Source of the DNA: Nocardioides jiangxiensis
GTDB lineage: Bacteria > Actinomycetota > Actinomycetes > Propionibacteriales > Nocardioidaceae
Assembly: GCF_030580915.1 (NCBI RefSeq)
Contig: NZ_JAUQTA010000002.1
Span: 186,001 to 250,000, forward strand
Direction: 5' to 3'
Length of the DNA stretch: 64,000 nt
The translations under genes were made by a program, and so were the position numbers. Shown piece by piece: positions 8,331 to 17,271 of the stretch. How positions within the stretch are numbered: the first letter of the stretch is position 1; each line of letters begins with the position of its first letter. The notes beneath the pieces are model-generated. The model made no database searches, was not told the origin of the DNA, and was given only the letters and a program-made list of their open reading frames with translations.

Positions 8331-9821
8331 TCAGGCCTTCGGTACGGCGACGCGGGTCTCGACGCCGCGCCCGCGCAGCACGACCGGCTCACGCTCGAGC
8401 CAGTGGTCCCGCTCGGTGGCTGCGGCCGCGAGCAGGGCGGCGTTCGCGACGCAGCGCTCGGGGTGCTCCTTCGCGACCGAGGTGAGGCGGGCCGCCTCGT
8501 TCACCGCGTCACCGATGACGGTGTACTCGTAGCGGTCGGCGGAGCCCACGTTGCCGCAGACGACGGGGCCGCCGGAGACGCCCACTCCGGCGGCGATCTC
8601 GGGGACCTCCTGCCGGAGCCGGTCGGCGAGGACGCGGGCTGCGGCGAGCGCCTTGGCGTCGCGGTCCTCGACCGCCACCGGTGCGCCCCAGATCGCGAGC
8701 GCCGCGTCGCCCTCGAACTTGTTGATCCAGCCGTCGTGCTGGTGCACGACGTCGATGACCGTGTCGAAGAACCGGTTGAGGAGGCCGACGACCTCGGTCG
8801 GGTCGAGCTCGGTGGCCATCGTCGTGGAACCCATGACGTCGACGAAGAGGACGGTCACCTCGCGCACCTCGCCACCGAGCTGCACGCCCTTGGCGAGGGC
8901 CTCCCGCGCGACGTCGACACCGACGTGGCGGCCGAAGAGGTCGCGCAGCTGCTCCCGCTCGCGCAGGCCTGCGACCATGTCGTTGAACCCGGCCTGCAGC
9001 TCGCCGATCTCGGTGCCGTCGTCGATGGCGACCCAGGTGTCCAGCTTGCCGCGGCCCACGCGCAGGAAGCCCCTGCGCAGCGCGCGGATGGGATCGGCGG
9101 TCGCTCGGGCGGCGAGGAAGGTCACGAGTCCGCCGACCAGGACGATCACCGCGCCGAGCGAGATCATCGTCGCCCCGAGCTGGGCGTACGACGTGGCGTC
9201 GGCGCCGAGCACGATCGCGGTGAGCCCGGCGAGCATCAGGCCGATCGCGGCAGCACCGGTGCCGAGCAGCCAGGCCATCGTCACCCGCACCGAGACGTGC
9301 CCGACCTTGTGGTGGGCCGGCAGTCCGGTCTCGAGGGCCGCGCGGGTGATCGGCCGGATCCGGCGTTCGACGATGAGGAAGGAGAGCGACGCCACCGTGA
9401 TGCCGGTGATCGCGACGATCACCACGATGAGGCCTGCCCGGCCGGCGTTGGAGGGGACGTTGACGACACCGAAGAGCGCGGAGGCGAAGCCCCACAGGGT
9501 CAGGTGCATCCACGCGTAGAACTGCGGCGTCCTGAGCAGTGCCCGCTTCTCGCGGTCCGTGGCCGGGCGCCGCTCCACGAGCCAGGTGTCGAGGCGCCGC
9601 TGGCGGCGGACGCCCCAGATGGTCCCCACGACCACCGCGGTGGGGACGTACGCGGCGAGGACCGCGAGGTTGAGCAGCCGGACCCGGGTCTCGTCACCGC
9701 CCGGCAGCGGGACCACGAACGCCGCGAGCGTGAAGACGACGGCCGCGCCACCGAGGTTGGTGACGGTCAGCAGCACGGCGATCACGAAGCGGATCGCCCG
9801 GCGGCGAGGGGCGCGGGCCAT
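8331..9821 (-). CDS. Membrane class III adenylate cyclase with HAMP domain
   Basis: 496 aa. About six transmembrane segments fill residues 10-230, a HAMP linker follows at about 235-300, and a cyclase homology domain runs from 322 to the end. Metal-binding aspartates appear as D328 (VLFVDVMGST) and D372 (KFEGDAALAIWG). K368 is the purine-contacting lysine, with a Thr at the partner position (YTVIGD). N441 and R445 of VNEAARL are the transition-state residues, so it should be active, making cAMP. The architecture matches the Rv1318c-Rv1320c/Rv3645 group of mycobacterial cyclases. Single gene, no operon partner. Confidence 0.87.
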   Translation of the reverse strand: MARAPRRRAIRFVIAVLLTVTNLGGAAVVFTLAAFVVPLPGGDETRVRLLNLAVLAAYVPTAVVVGTIWGVRRQRRLDTWLVERRPATDREKRALLRTPQFYAWMHLTLWGFASALFGVVNVPSNAGRAGLIVVIVAITGITVASLSFLIVERRIRPITRAALETGLPAHHKVGHVSVRVTMAWLLGTGAAAIGLMLAGLTAIVLGADATSYAQLGATMISLGAVIVLVGGLVTFLAARATADPIRALRRGFLRVGRGKLDTWVAIDDGTEIGELQAGFNDMVAGLREREQLRDLFGRHVGVDVAREALAKGVQLGGEVREVTVLFVDVMGSTTMATELDPTEVVGLLNRFFDTVIDVVHQHDGWINKFEGDAALAIWGAPVAVEDRDAKALAAARVLADRLRQEVPEIAAGVGVSGGPVVCGNVGSADRYEYTVIGDAVNEAARLTSVAKEHPERCVANAALLAAAATERDHWLEREPVVLRGRGVETRVAVPKA

Positions 9822-9871
9822 GCGCGCAGCATAGGGGCGCCGCCCTGTCCCCGGAGGTCAGTCGCCGGAGG

Positions 9872-10366
9872 TCAGTCGCCGGCGTACGTGGGGCTGCCGA
9901 GGCGGGTGAGTGCGTCGCCGGCGAGCCGGTTGACCGTCCACTCGTCCATGCGGACGGCGCCGAGGGAGCGGTAGAACCCGATCGCGGGCTCGTTCCAGTC
10001 GAGCACGGACCACTCCAGCCGCTCGAAGCCGCGCTCGACGCACTCACGGGCGAGGGCCGCCAGCAGGTCGCGCCCCAGGCCCAGGCCGCGGTGCGACGGG
10101 CTGACGAAGAGGTCCTCGAGGTAGATGCCGTGGGTGCCGCGCCACGTGGAGAAGTTGAGGAACCACAGCGCGATGCCGACCACCTCGTCGTCGTGGGTGG
10201 CGACGTGGCCGAAGAGTGCGGGGGAGTCCCCGAAGAGCGCCCCGCGCAGCTGCTCGACGGTCAGGTGGCACTCGTCCGGAGCCTTCTCGTACGTCGCCAG
10301 CTCGTGCACCAGCTCGACGGTGCGCTCGAGGTCGGCGGGCGTGATGCGGCGGATCGCGGTGCTCAT
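9872..10366 (-). CDS. GNAT acetyltransferase, spermidine/diamine acetyltransferase-like
   Basis: 164 aa single GNAT domain. EDLFVSPSHRGLGLGRDLL at about residues 86-104 is the acetyl-CoA pyrophosphate loop. ATYEKAPDECHLT near the N-terminus and VLDWNEPAIGFYRSLGA toward the C-terminus closely follow the SSAT (diamine N-acetyltransferase) pattern, so an amine substrate is likely but not proven. ATG 10366 was chosen at the start of family similarity. The stop lies in a 14-bp tandem duplication (9851-9864 and 9865-9878). Confidence 0.8.
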   Translation of the reverse strand: MSTAIRRITPADLERTVELVHELATYEKAPDECHLTVEQLRGALFGDSPALFGHVATHDDEVVGIALWFLNFSTWRGTHGIYLEDLFVSPSHRGLGLGRDLLAALARECVERGFERLEWSVLDWNEPAIGFYRSLGAVRMDEWTVNRLAGDALTRLGSPTYAGD

Positions 10367-10431
10367 GACCGCGAGTCTGTCACCGGCTCGCACCCCCGGC
10401 GCCGGCGGTGCGTCAGGCGGCGCTGCCCGCT

Positions 10432-10522
10432 CCTGCAGGAACCGACACGTTGACCTGTCAACCGAGTGGTTCTCGCGCTCGCGAGAAAGAGCGTGACGCG
10501 TCATCGTGTCGGTTCGTGCAGG
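10432..10522. repeat. Cloverleaf-forming palindromic element
   Basis: Outer arms CCTGCAGGAACCGACACG (10432-10449) and its inverse at 10505-10522 pair at 17 of 18 positions. Inside are three more palindromes: GTTGACCTGTCAAC (10449-10462), TTCTCGCGCTCGCGAGAA (10470-10487; 7-bp stem, 4-nt loop) and TGACGCGTCA (10494-10503). Folded, this gives one long stem with three side hairpins. It lies between the stop of the upstream minus-strand gene (10523) and the start of the acetyltransferase. It has no T tract. It could be a palindromic mobile remnant, an mRNA structure or a protein-binding site. Confidence 0.6.
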
Positions 10523-11320
10523 TCATCCGAGGAGTCGCTCGCACTCGGCGATCAGGGCCGCGCGGATCGGCGCGCCGCGCTCGGCGAAACCACGCTGCTG
10601 GGCGACGTACTCCGCCTTGCCCTCCGGCGTCTCGATGGCGACGGGCGTCCACTCCTCGCCGGTCGGGTCGAGCGTCCATCCCGTCATGTCGTACGGCGCC
10701 GCCCGCATGTCGAGGATCCGGATGTCCCAGGCCAGCTCGAAGGCGTCGGCGACCAGGTCCGAGCAGATCATCGGCGAGAGCCGGTAGGCGTGCTTGTAGA
10801 GGTCCATGCCGCCGTGCAGGCAGGCCGGCTGCTCGTACGCCGGCCGGTCGGTGGGACCGGGAGACAGGGTGTTCCTGCCGGCCGCGGATGGCGTGAAGAA
10901 GCGGAAGGCGTCGAAGTGCGAGCAGGCGATCCGGTGTGACTCCGTCACGCGATCGGTCTCGGCGGCTCCCAGCCGCAGGGGCATCGGATGCCGGTTGGGC
11001 TCGGCGCCGTGGACCATGGCCCACTCGTGGAGCCCGAAGCAGCCGAAGTTGCCGGCACGGCTCGCGGTGGCGACGAGCAGCTCGTGGACCTGCTCGATGC
11101 GGGGGCGTCGGGCCTCGACGGCAGGGTCACCTGCCGGGACGCCGGGGCTCCAGCGCAGCAGCTGCCCGGGGCGGAAGTTGTAGTACGTGAAGAGGAAGTC
11201 GTGGACCGGGTGCTTCACGCCGGCGGCGCGCCGTGCCAGGTGCGGCGTCACGTACGGCGCGAGCCTCGCGCCATGGGCCGCGGCGCGAGCCTCGACGTCC
11301 AGCGGGTCCAGCACGGTCAC
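10523..11320 (-). CDS. Conserved actinobacterial protein, often named 3-methyladenine DNA glycosylase without basis
   Basis: About 265 aa. Conserved blocks include KHPVHDFLFTYYNFRPGQL, FGCFGLHEWAMVH, HFDAFRFFT and ACLHGGMDLYKHAY. Many His, Asp and Cys residues could bind metal, but I see no helix-hairpin-helix glycosylase motif and would not assign DNA repair. I recall homologues in many actinobacteria with that product name. GTG 11320 was chosen as family-like start; the frame stays open upstream to 11437 with low-complexity Arg-rich coding. Function unknown. Confidence 0.7.
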   Translation of the reverse strand: MTVLDPLDVEARAAAHGARLAPYVTPHLARRAAGVKHPVHDFLFTYYNFRPGQLLRWSPGVPAGDPAVEARRPRIEQVHELLVATASRAGNFGCFGLHEWAMVHGAEPNRHPMPLRLGAAETDRVTESHRIACSHFDAFRFFTPSAAGRNTLSPGPTDRPAYEQPACLHGGMDLYKHAYRLSPMICSDLVADAFELAWDIRILDMRAAPYDMTGWTLDPTGEEWTPVAIETPEGKAEYVAQQRGFAERGAPIRAALIAECERLLG

Positions 11321-11537
11321 GCCGTCAAGGATCCGGTCAGGCGGGGGAGGCCTGCAACTTCGCGATCGCCGCGCGCGTCGACTCGGACCACGTCGCCCTC
11401 GTGCCGGCGCGGTGTCGAAGGCGACGATGACGGGCATGTCGGTGTGCGCTCACGCTGCCTCTTCGACCCCGCGGGCGCGGCCACGCGTCTAGGGTGCTCG
11501 ACATGTCTGACGTCGCTGCCGGCTGGTACCCGACCCG

Positions 11538-12221
11538 ATGCCCACCACGGGCGTCCCCACGTTGCGCTACTGGGACGGAACAGCCTGGACCGAGCACGTC
11601 GCCCCGGCCCAGCAGTACGTCTCTCCGGCGTACGCCGCCCGGCCGGCGGGGCCGACCACGCCGGACGGTGTGCCGCTGGCGAGCTACGGAGCGCGCGTGC
11701 TCGCGCAGATCATCGACATCGTGGTGCTGGTGGTGCCAAGCCTGGTGCTGACGCTGCCGTCGCAGGTCGACTCCCAGGAGCGCCTCCAGAACCTCAGCGA
11801 TCGCTACCTGACCTCCACGTCCCCGGACGTCGGGGCCTACTGGCACGGCTACGTCGGCGTGCTCCGCGACCAGTTCGCGGGTGATGCGTGGGTGACCGTC
11901 ATCGGCTTCCTCTACATCGTGCTGATGCTGCGCTGGAAGGGTGCGACGCTGGGCAAGCTGGCGCTCGGCCTGCGGGTGCGGCTGCGCGAGCAGCCCGGTC
12001 GCCTGCCGTGGGGCGCCATCGGGATCCGCGTGCTCGTGGCCAGCGGCCTGGCCTACCTGTGCACCCTGACCGTGCTCACTGGTTCCCTGGCGCTGACGGT
12101 GGTCGGCTTCCTGGTGATGATGGTGTTCGGCTTCCTCGACGTCCTGTGGCCGCTCTGGGACGGCAAGCGTCAGGCCCTGCATGACAAGGCCGCCCGCACC
12201 AACGTGGTCTCGGTGCGCTGA
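11538..12221 (+). CDS. RDD-family membrane protein with DUF2510 N-terminus broken by a frameshift
   Basis: The open frame gives 227 aa: the end of a DUF2510 domain (LRYWDGTAWTEHV), a linker, and an RDD domain with about four membrane segments (LASYGARVLAQIIDIVVLV with the Arg/Asp pattern, LRWKGATLGKLALGLRVR, and DALHDK-like HDKAAR near the end). The natural start appears to be ATG 11503, preceded by -10 TAGGGT at 11490-11495, giving MSDVAAGWYP. One base seems missing at 11530-11532, so the expected GWYPDP is split between frames. This is either a sequencing error or a real lesion. ATG 11538 is merely the first start in the intact frame. Function of RDD proteins is unclear. Confidence 0.75.
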   Translation: MPTTGVPTLRYWDGTAWTEHVAPAQQYVSPAYAARPAGPTTPDGVPLASYGARVLAQIIDIVVLVVPSLVLTLPSQVDSQERLQNLSDRYLTSTSPDVGAYWHGYVGVLRDQFAGDAWVTVIGFLYIVLMLRWKGATLGKLALGLRVRLREQPGRLPWGAIGIRVLVASGLAYLCTLTVLTGSLALTVVGFLVMMVFGFLDVLWPLWDGKRQALHDKAARTNVVSVR

Positions 12222-12224
12222 CCC

Positions 12225-13343
12225 TCAGGCGATGACGGAGGCGGCGGCGGTGACGCGTGCAGGGCGGCGTCGGTGCCAGGCGATCACGAGGAGCCCGAGC
12301 GACAGCGTGACGGCGGGGCCGGTCAGCAGGGCACCGTAGAACGCCTGCTCGGTGGTGAAGGGAAGCCGGTAGACCACCCAGAGGACCGCGGTCACAGGTG
12401 CACCGGCCAGCATCGCGGCGTGATGGACGCGCCACTCCTCACGTGCCGCCGGCTCGGCCGCGGCACGCAGGTTCACGACCGTGAGGGCGAGGCCGAGAGC
12501 GTTGGCGACGAGCGCGGTGAGGGTGACCCGGTCCAGCCCGTCGAAGGTCGCGGCGTACCCGACGACGAGGGCGAGCAGGCCGAGGCCTCCGACGGTCGTC
12601 GCTGCCGGCTCGAGGAGGGACGTGACCGGCCGGCGGTCGACCCGACGTCGTGGCGCCGGCAGGACCCGTGAGGCGATGATCGCGGCCATCGGCGCCCAGA
12701 CCGCCTCGATACAGCCGCCGGCGAGGTTCGTGACCTCCTGGGTGACCCCGGGCCAGGCCAGTCCGAGCAGGAGGTAGAGGAGCCGGAGGAACGGCGCGGT
12801 GCACAGCAGTGCGAACGCGTACGTCATGAGCACGCGGTGCGTCGCGATCTGCCCGCGCCGCGCGGCCGTGACGCCGAGGACGGTGCCCGCCAGCGTGCCG
12901 ATCGCGAGCGCCCACAGTTGCAGGTAGAACGCCGGACCGTCGTACGTCCCGCCGGGGCCGACCAGGACGAGGAACGTCATCGCGCCGAGCATCGCCAGCA
13001 CGGCGAGCGTCGCCTGGATGCGGCCGAGGAGGCGGTGCACCCCCGGGCGGCGCCGGCTGCGGTCGGTGAGCTGGAAGACCGCGAGGGCGATCGCGACCGA
13101 GCCGAGGGTGGTGTGGGCGAGCAGCACCCACCGGTGCGTGGAGTAGACCTGCTGCTGTTCGTGGTGGATCGAGCCGGAGCCCAGTGCATGGGCGCTGCCG
13201 ACGGTCGCGCTGAAGGTGTGGTCCCACAGCTCCGGTCCGCCTCCGAAGAGTCGAGCGGTGTACTCGAAGGCCATGGGTGCGTACACGAGCACGACAGTGG
13301 CGATGACGAGCCAGGCCACGGTGGCCAGACGGATGGTGCGCAT
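12225..13343 (-). CDS. DUF2306-type multi-pass membrane protein
   Basis: 372 aa with about ten hydrophobic segments and little else. The central part, with HRLLGRIQATLAVLAML, RRGQIATHRVLMTYAFALLC and a C-terminal second half, resembles DUF2306 predicted membrane proteins, which have conserved histidines that might bind haem. The ATG at 13343 is preceded by GAGGT. It is divergent from a TetR regulator across a small palindrome, suggesting local control. Substrate or role unknown. Confidence 0.65.
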   Translation of the reverse strand: MRTIRLATVAWLVIATVVLVYAPMAFEYTARLFGGGPELWDHTFSATVGSAHALGSGSIHHEQQQVYSTHRWVLLAHTTLGSVAIALAVFQLTDRSRRRPGVHRLLGRIQATLAVLAMLGAMTFLVLVGPGGTYDGPAFYLQLWALAIGTLAGTVLGVTAARRGQIATHRVLMTYAFALLCTAPFLRLLYLLLGLAWPGVTQEVTNLAGGCIEAVWAPMAAIIASRVLPAPRRRVDRRPVTSLLEPAATTVGGLGLLALVVGYAATFDGLDRVTLTALVANALGLALTVVNLRAAAEPAAREEWRVHHAAMLAGAPVTAVLWVVYRLPFTTEQAFYGALLTGPAVTLSLGLLVIAWHRRRPARVTAAASVIA

Positions 13344-13358
13344 GGGGACCTCACTGGT

Positions 13359-13372
13359 ATAACAAACGTTAT
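13359..13372. promoter_or_regulatory. Palindrome between DUF2306 gene and TetR gene
   Basis: ATAAC-AAAC-GTTAT, a 5-4-5 inverted repeat that is AT-rich in a GC-rich setting. It sits where both divergent promoters would lie. Likely operator of the adjacent TetR protein. Confidence 0.5.
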
Positions 13373-13408
13373 GTACAAGTATCTCGCAGATGTAAAGCGA
13401 GTGCACCG

Positions 13409-14041
13409 GTGAGCTCCGGTGACATGCGTCGCAGGCTCGTCGAGGCCGCGGCCGAGCTCGTCGCCGAGGGAGGTGCGGCAACGCTGACCGTCCGGAAGGT
13501 CGCGGCGGCGGCGGGCACCTCGACGATGGCGGTGTACACGCACTTCGGTGCGATGGAGCCCCTCGTCGCGGCCGTCGTCGAGGAGGGCTTCGCGATGCTC
13601 GAACGGGCGTTCCTCGCCGTGGACCTGACCGATGACCCCATGCGGGACGTCGCAGCGCTCACGGCCGCCTATCTCGAGTTCGCGTCCGACCATGCAGCGC
13701 TCTACTCCGTCATGTTCGGCACGGCGCCGCTCGGTCGCTTCACGCTGCCGCTGCCGTCGACCGACCAGCGCGGCCGGCGCCAGACCCTGGACCGGGTCGC
13801 GGCCAGCCTGGAGCGGGGTCTGGCGCTCGCCCGCCTGCGCGACGGGCGAGCGGTCGACCTGTCCTTCCAGTGGTGGAGCCTCGTGCACGGATACGCGCTC
13901 CTGGAGGCCACGGGGTTCGTCGTGGCCGGACCGGGCCGGAGCCGGGTGCTCGTGCCGGGCCTGACCGCCTTCTTCATTGGGCACGGGGACGAGCCCGAGC
14001 GCGCGAGGGCGTCGGTCGAGGCGGTGCTGGGCGCCCGATAA
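13409..14041 (+). CDS. TetR-family regulator
   Basis: 210 aa. The N-terminal helix-turn-helix covers about residues 6-50 (RKVAAAAGTSTMAVYTHFG). The C-terminal half carries FQWWSLVHGYALLE, typical of the WHG-containing TetR ligand-binding domain. It probably represses the divergent DUF2306 membrane gene and itself through the palindrome at 13359-13372. GTG 13409 is used; ATG 13424 is an alternative start. Ligand unknown. Confidence 0.8.
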   Translation: MSSGDMRRRLVEAAAELVAEGGAATLTVRKVAAAAGTSTMAVYTHFGAMEPLVAAVVEEGFAMLERAFLAVDLTDDPMRDVAALTAAYLEFASDHAALYSVMFGTAPLGRFTLPLPSTDQRGRRQTLDRVAASLERGLALARLRDGRAVDLSFQWWSLVHGYALLEATGFVVAGPGRSRVLVPGLTAFFIGHGDEPERARASVEAVLGAR

Positions 14042-14051
14042 CCTTGCGCCC

Positions 14052-14867
14052 GTGCGCATCGTTCGATTCACCCCGCTCAGCGGCGACAGCGACGAGATCT
14101 CCTACGGCGTCCTGACGGGGGAGGTCGACCAGTTCGGCCAGCCCGAGGACGACGCGGTCATCGTCGCGCTCGCCGGCGACCCGCTCTACGTCGGCGTCAA
14201 GCTCCTCGAGAAGGAGTACGCCGTCGGCGACGTGCGCTTGCTCAGCCCGATCATCCCGCGGAGCAAGGTCATCGGCATCGGCAAGAACTACGCCGCGCAT
14301 GCCGCCGAGATGGGTGGTGACGTCCCGGCCGAGCCGCTGATGTTCCTCAAGCCCAACACCTCGGTGATCGGTCCCAACGACGTGATCCGCCTCCCTGCGC
14401 AGAGCGAGGAGGTGCACTACGAGGGCGAGCTCGCCGTCGTCATCGGCCGGATCTGCCGCGACGTCCCGGCGACCAAGGAGGACGTCAGCCGCGTCATTCA
14501 TGGCTACACCGTGGCCAACGACGTGACCGCGCGCGACCTGCAGCGCAAGGACGGACAGTTCACGCGCGCCAAGGGCTTCGACACGTTCTGCCCGCTGGGC
14601 CCCTGGATCGAGACCGAGCTCGACCCGAGTGACGTGCAGGTGCAGACCTACCTCAACGGTGACCTCGTCCAGGACGGCTCCACCAAGGACCTCGTCTTCG
14701 ACATCCCGACCCTCGTCGCCCACGTCAGCAGCGTGATGACCCTGCTGCCCGGCGACGTCATCCTCACCGGCACCCCCGAGGGTGTCGGCCCGCTCAGCGC
14801 CGACGACGAGATCGAGATCCTGGTCTCCGGCATCGGCGCCCTCACCAACAAGGTTGCTGCCCGATGA
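14052..14867 (+). CDS. Fumarylacetoacetate hydrolase-family protein
   Basis: 271 aa with the FAH catalytic fold. GIGKNYAAHAAEMG, FLKPNTSVIGPND, HYEGELAVVIG (metal-binding acidic residues), GYTVANDVTARDLQ, and LPGDVILTGTPEGVGPL are the family blocks. It probably cleaves or decarboxylates a 2-oxo acid, for example acylpyruvate or an aromatic-catabolism intermediate; the substrate cannot be told. GTG 14052 follows -10 TAACCT (14039-14044) by seven bases, so it looks leaderless. The stop overlaps the gltX ATG (ATGA). Confidence 0.85.
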   Translation: MRIVRFTPLSGDSDEISYGVLTGEVDQFGQPEDDAVIVALAGDPLYVGVKLLEKEYAVGDVRLLSPIIPRSKVIGIGKNYAAHAAEMGGDVPAEPLMFLKPNTSVIGPNDVIRLPAQSEEVHYEGELAVVIGRICRDVPATKEDVSRVIHGYTVANDVTARDLQRKDGQFTRAKGFDTFCPLGPWIETELDPSDVQVQTYLNGDLVQDGSTKDLVFDIPTLVAHVSSVMTLLPGDVILTGTPEGVGPLSADDEIEILVSGIGALTNKVAAR

Positions 14868-16333
14868 GCACGACTCCCGTCCGCGTCCGCTACTGCCCCT
14901 CGCCGACGGGCTCCCCGCACGTCGGCCTGGCGCGCACGGCCCTCTTCAACTGGGCCTTCGCCCGCCACCACGGAGGCACGATCGTCTTCCGCATGGAGGA
15001 CACGGACAAGGCCCGCAGCACCGAGGAGTCGTACGCCGGCATCCTCGACCTCTTCACCTGGCTCGGCCTCGACTGGGACGAGGGCGTCGAGGTGGGCGGC
15101 CCCCACGCGCCGTACCGCCAGAGCGAGCGCACGGACATCTACGTCGACGCGCTCGCGCAGCTGAAGGCCTCGAGCTACACCTACGACTGCTACTGCACCA
15201 ACGACGAGGTCGAGGCGCGCCGCAAGGAGTCGGGCTCGAAGGTCATCGGCTACGACGGCTTCTGCCGCGAGCTGAGCGAGGCGCAGGTCGCTGCGTTCAC
15301 CGCCGAGGGGCGCCAGCCGGTCGTCCGCTTCCGGATGCCCGAGGGCTCGATCACCTGGAACGACCTGGTCCGCGGCGAGGTCACCTTCGAGACGCGGTTC
15401 GTCCCCGACTACGCGCTCGCCCGTGCCAACGGCGACCCGCTCTACACGCTGGTCAACCCGGTCGACGACGCGCTCATGGAGATCACCCACGTGCTCCGCG
15501 GCGAGGACCTGCTCTCCAGCACGCCGCGCCAGATCGCCCTCTACGAGGCGCTCAAGGAGCTCGGCATCGCCAAGCAGACGCCCGAGTTCGGCCACCTGCC
15601 CTACGTCATGGGCGAGGGCAACAAGAAGCTCTCCAAGCGCGACCCCGAGGCGCACGCGCTGGCCTACCGCGACCAGGGCTTCATCCCCGAGGGGCTGCTC
15701 AACTACCTCGCGCTGCTCGGCTGGTCGATCGCGGCCGACCGCGACGTCTTCACGATGGAGGAGATGGTCGCCGCCTTCGACATCGCCGACGTCAACGCGA
15801 ACCCGGCGAAGTTCGACATCAAGAAGTGCGACGCCATCAACACCGAGCACATGAAGCTGCTCAGCGAGGACGACTGCAAGCAGCGGATCCTGCCGTTCCT
15901 GCAGCGCGAAGGCATCGTCGGGGAGACGCTCACCGCCCACGAGAGCGTGCTCCTGGACCAGCTCATGCCGCTGGTCGCGCCGCGCCTGCGCAAGCTCGCC
16001 GAGGCGCCGGGCCTGGTGAAGTCCTTCTTCGTCGCCGAGGAGGACTTCCGCATCGACGAGGCCGCGAAGGCGAAGGTGCTCAACGAGGCCGGCCTCGAGG
16101 TCGTGAAGGCGGCGTACGACGCGCTGCGTGGCCTGGACGAGTGGACCACCGTCACCATCGAGGAGGCGCTCACCCAGCGCCTGGTCGAGAAGATGGAGCT
16201 CAAGCCCCGTGTGGCCTTCGGCCCGGTCCGCGTCGCCACCTCCGGCGCGCAGATCTCGCCGCCGCTCTTCGAGTCGCTCGACCTGCTCGGCCGCGAGAAG
16301 ACGCTCGGTCGCCTGCAGGCCGCGCTCGGCTGA
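14864..16333 (+). CDS. gltX: Glutamyl-tRNA synthetase
   Basis: 489 aa class I aminoacyl-tRNA synthetase, discriminating or not cannot be told. The HIGH-type motif is GSPHVGLART near residue 16, and the KMSKS-type loop is NKKLSKRDPE near residue 250. The C-terminal anticodon-binding helical domain fills residues 330-489. Translation is coupled to the FAH gene by a four-base overlap. A tRNA-Glu gene lies 2 kb downstream. Confidence 0.94.
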   Translation: MSTTPVRVRYCPSPTGSPHVGLARTALFNWAFARHHGGTIVFRMEDTDKARSTEESYAGILDLFTWLGLDWDEGVEVGGPHAPYRQSERTDIYVDALAQLKASSYTYDCYCTNDEVEARRKESGSKVIGYDGFCRELSEAQVAAFTAEGRQPVVRFRMPEGSITWNDLVRGEVTFETRFVPDYALARANGDPLYTLVNPVDDALMEITHVLRGEDLLSSTPRQIALYEALKELGIAKQTPEFGHLPYVMGEGNKKLSKRDPEAHALAYRDQGFIPEGLLNYLALLGWSIAADRDVFTMEEMVAAFDIADVNANPAKFDIKKCDAINTEHMKLLSEDDCKQRILPFLQREGIVGETLTAHESVLLDQLMPLVAPRLRKLAEAPGLVKSFFVAEEDFRIDEAAKAKVLNEAGLEVVKAAYDALRGLDEWTTVTIEEALTQRLVEKMELKPRVAFGPVRVATSGAQISPPLFESLDLLGREKTLGRLQAALG

Positions 16334-16347
16334 GCGCCACTGGCTCC

Positions 16348-17271
16348 ATGAGTACGACGGCGGGCACCGGCCTCGGCTACCACCAGCTCCAGCGCAGCGG
16401 GCCGCGGGCGATCTGGAGGCCGGTGCTCGGCGCCGTCGCGCTCCTGGTCGGGATGGTCGTCCTGGCCAACCTCATCACTGCGGTGGCGGCGCTCGTCGAC
16501 GTCGTCGTGACCGGGGGCGTGCCCGCGGGCACCAAGCCGCTCGACGATCCCGGTCCCGTGCTCATGGCCGGCATCCTCCTCGGGCTGTCCGCCTCCATCC
16601 CGCTCGCGCTGGCCCTCGCGCGCGCCCTGCACGGGCTGCGGCCGGGCTTCGTGGTCTCCGTCGCCGGCCGGATCCGCTGGCGCTACCTCGGGGGCTGCCT
16701 GGGCATGGCCGTCGTCGCCATGATCGCGACCATGGCAGTGGCGTCGCTGGTGCCGAGCGGTACGCGGGCGGAGCTGACGGCGACGCCGCACCCGTTCGAC
16801 GGACGCATGCTGGCACTCCTCGTCACGGTCGGCCTGCTGACGCCCTTCCAGGGGGCGGCCGAGGAGGTGGTGTTCCGTGGCTACCTCACCCAGGCCGTGG
16901 GGTCGATCTTCCCGACCGCTGTGGCCGTCGTCTTCCCGGCGCTGGTGTTCGCCGTGCTGCACGGCTTCGGCCAGAGCTGGCCGGTCTTCACGGACCGGTT
17001 CGCGTTCGGGCTCGTCGCGGGCATGCTCGTCGTGCTCACGGGCGGGCTCGAGGCCGGCATCGCGATGCACGTGGTGAACAACTGGCTGGCCTTCGGCTTC
17101 GCGATCGTCTCGGGCAACCTGGGCGAGGCGCTCCAGCCGACCGACGGCACCTGGTGGTCGCTGCCCGGCACGCTCACGCAGTCGCTGGTCTACCTCGGCC
17201 TCGCCGTCTGGCTCGCGCGCCGGCAGGGCCTCGCGACCCGCACTGGTGTGCGCTGGGTCCCTACGCGCTGA
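16348..17271 (+). CDS. CPBP-family intramembrane metalloprotease
   Basis: 307 aa, about eight membrane segments. The Abi/CAAX protease motifs are present: AAEEVVFRGYL (residues ~171-181, EExxxR), FAVLHGFG, and AMHVVNNWLAF. These supply the metal-binding Glu and His residues, so it should be catalytic. The ATG at 16348 is 14 bases after gltX. Its end overlaps the convergent phosphoesterase by 11 bases. Substrate unknown. Confidence 0.8.
   Translation: MSTTAGTGLGYHQLQRSGPRAIWRPVLGAVALLVGMVVLANLITAVAALVDVVVTGGVPAGTKPLDDPGPVLMAGILLGLSASIPLALALARALHGLRPGFVVSVAGRIRWRYLGGCLGMAVVAMIATMAVASLVPSGTRAELTATPHPFDGRMLALLVTVGLLTPFQGAAEEVVFRGYLTQAVGSIFPTAVAVVFPALVFAVLHGFGQSWPVFTDRFAFGLVAGMLVVLTGGLEAGIAMHVVNNWLAFGFAIVSGNLGEALQPTDGTWWSLPGTLTQSLVYLGLAVWLARRQGLATRTGVRWVPTR

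Noticed and set aside
10432..10522. Integron attC site
   Set aside because: The outer arms lack the GTTRRRY and RYYYAAC core-site pattern, and no integrase or cassette is present.
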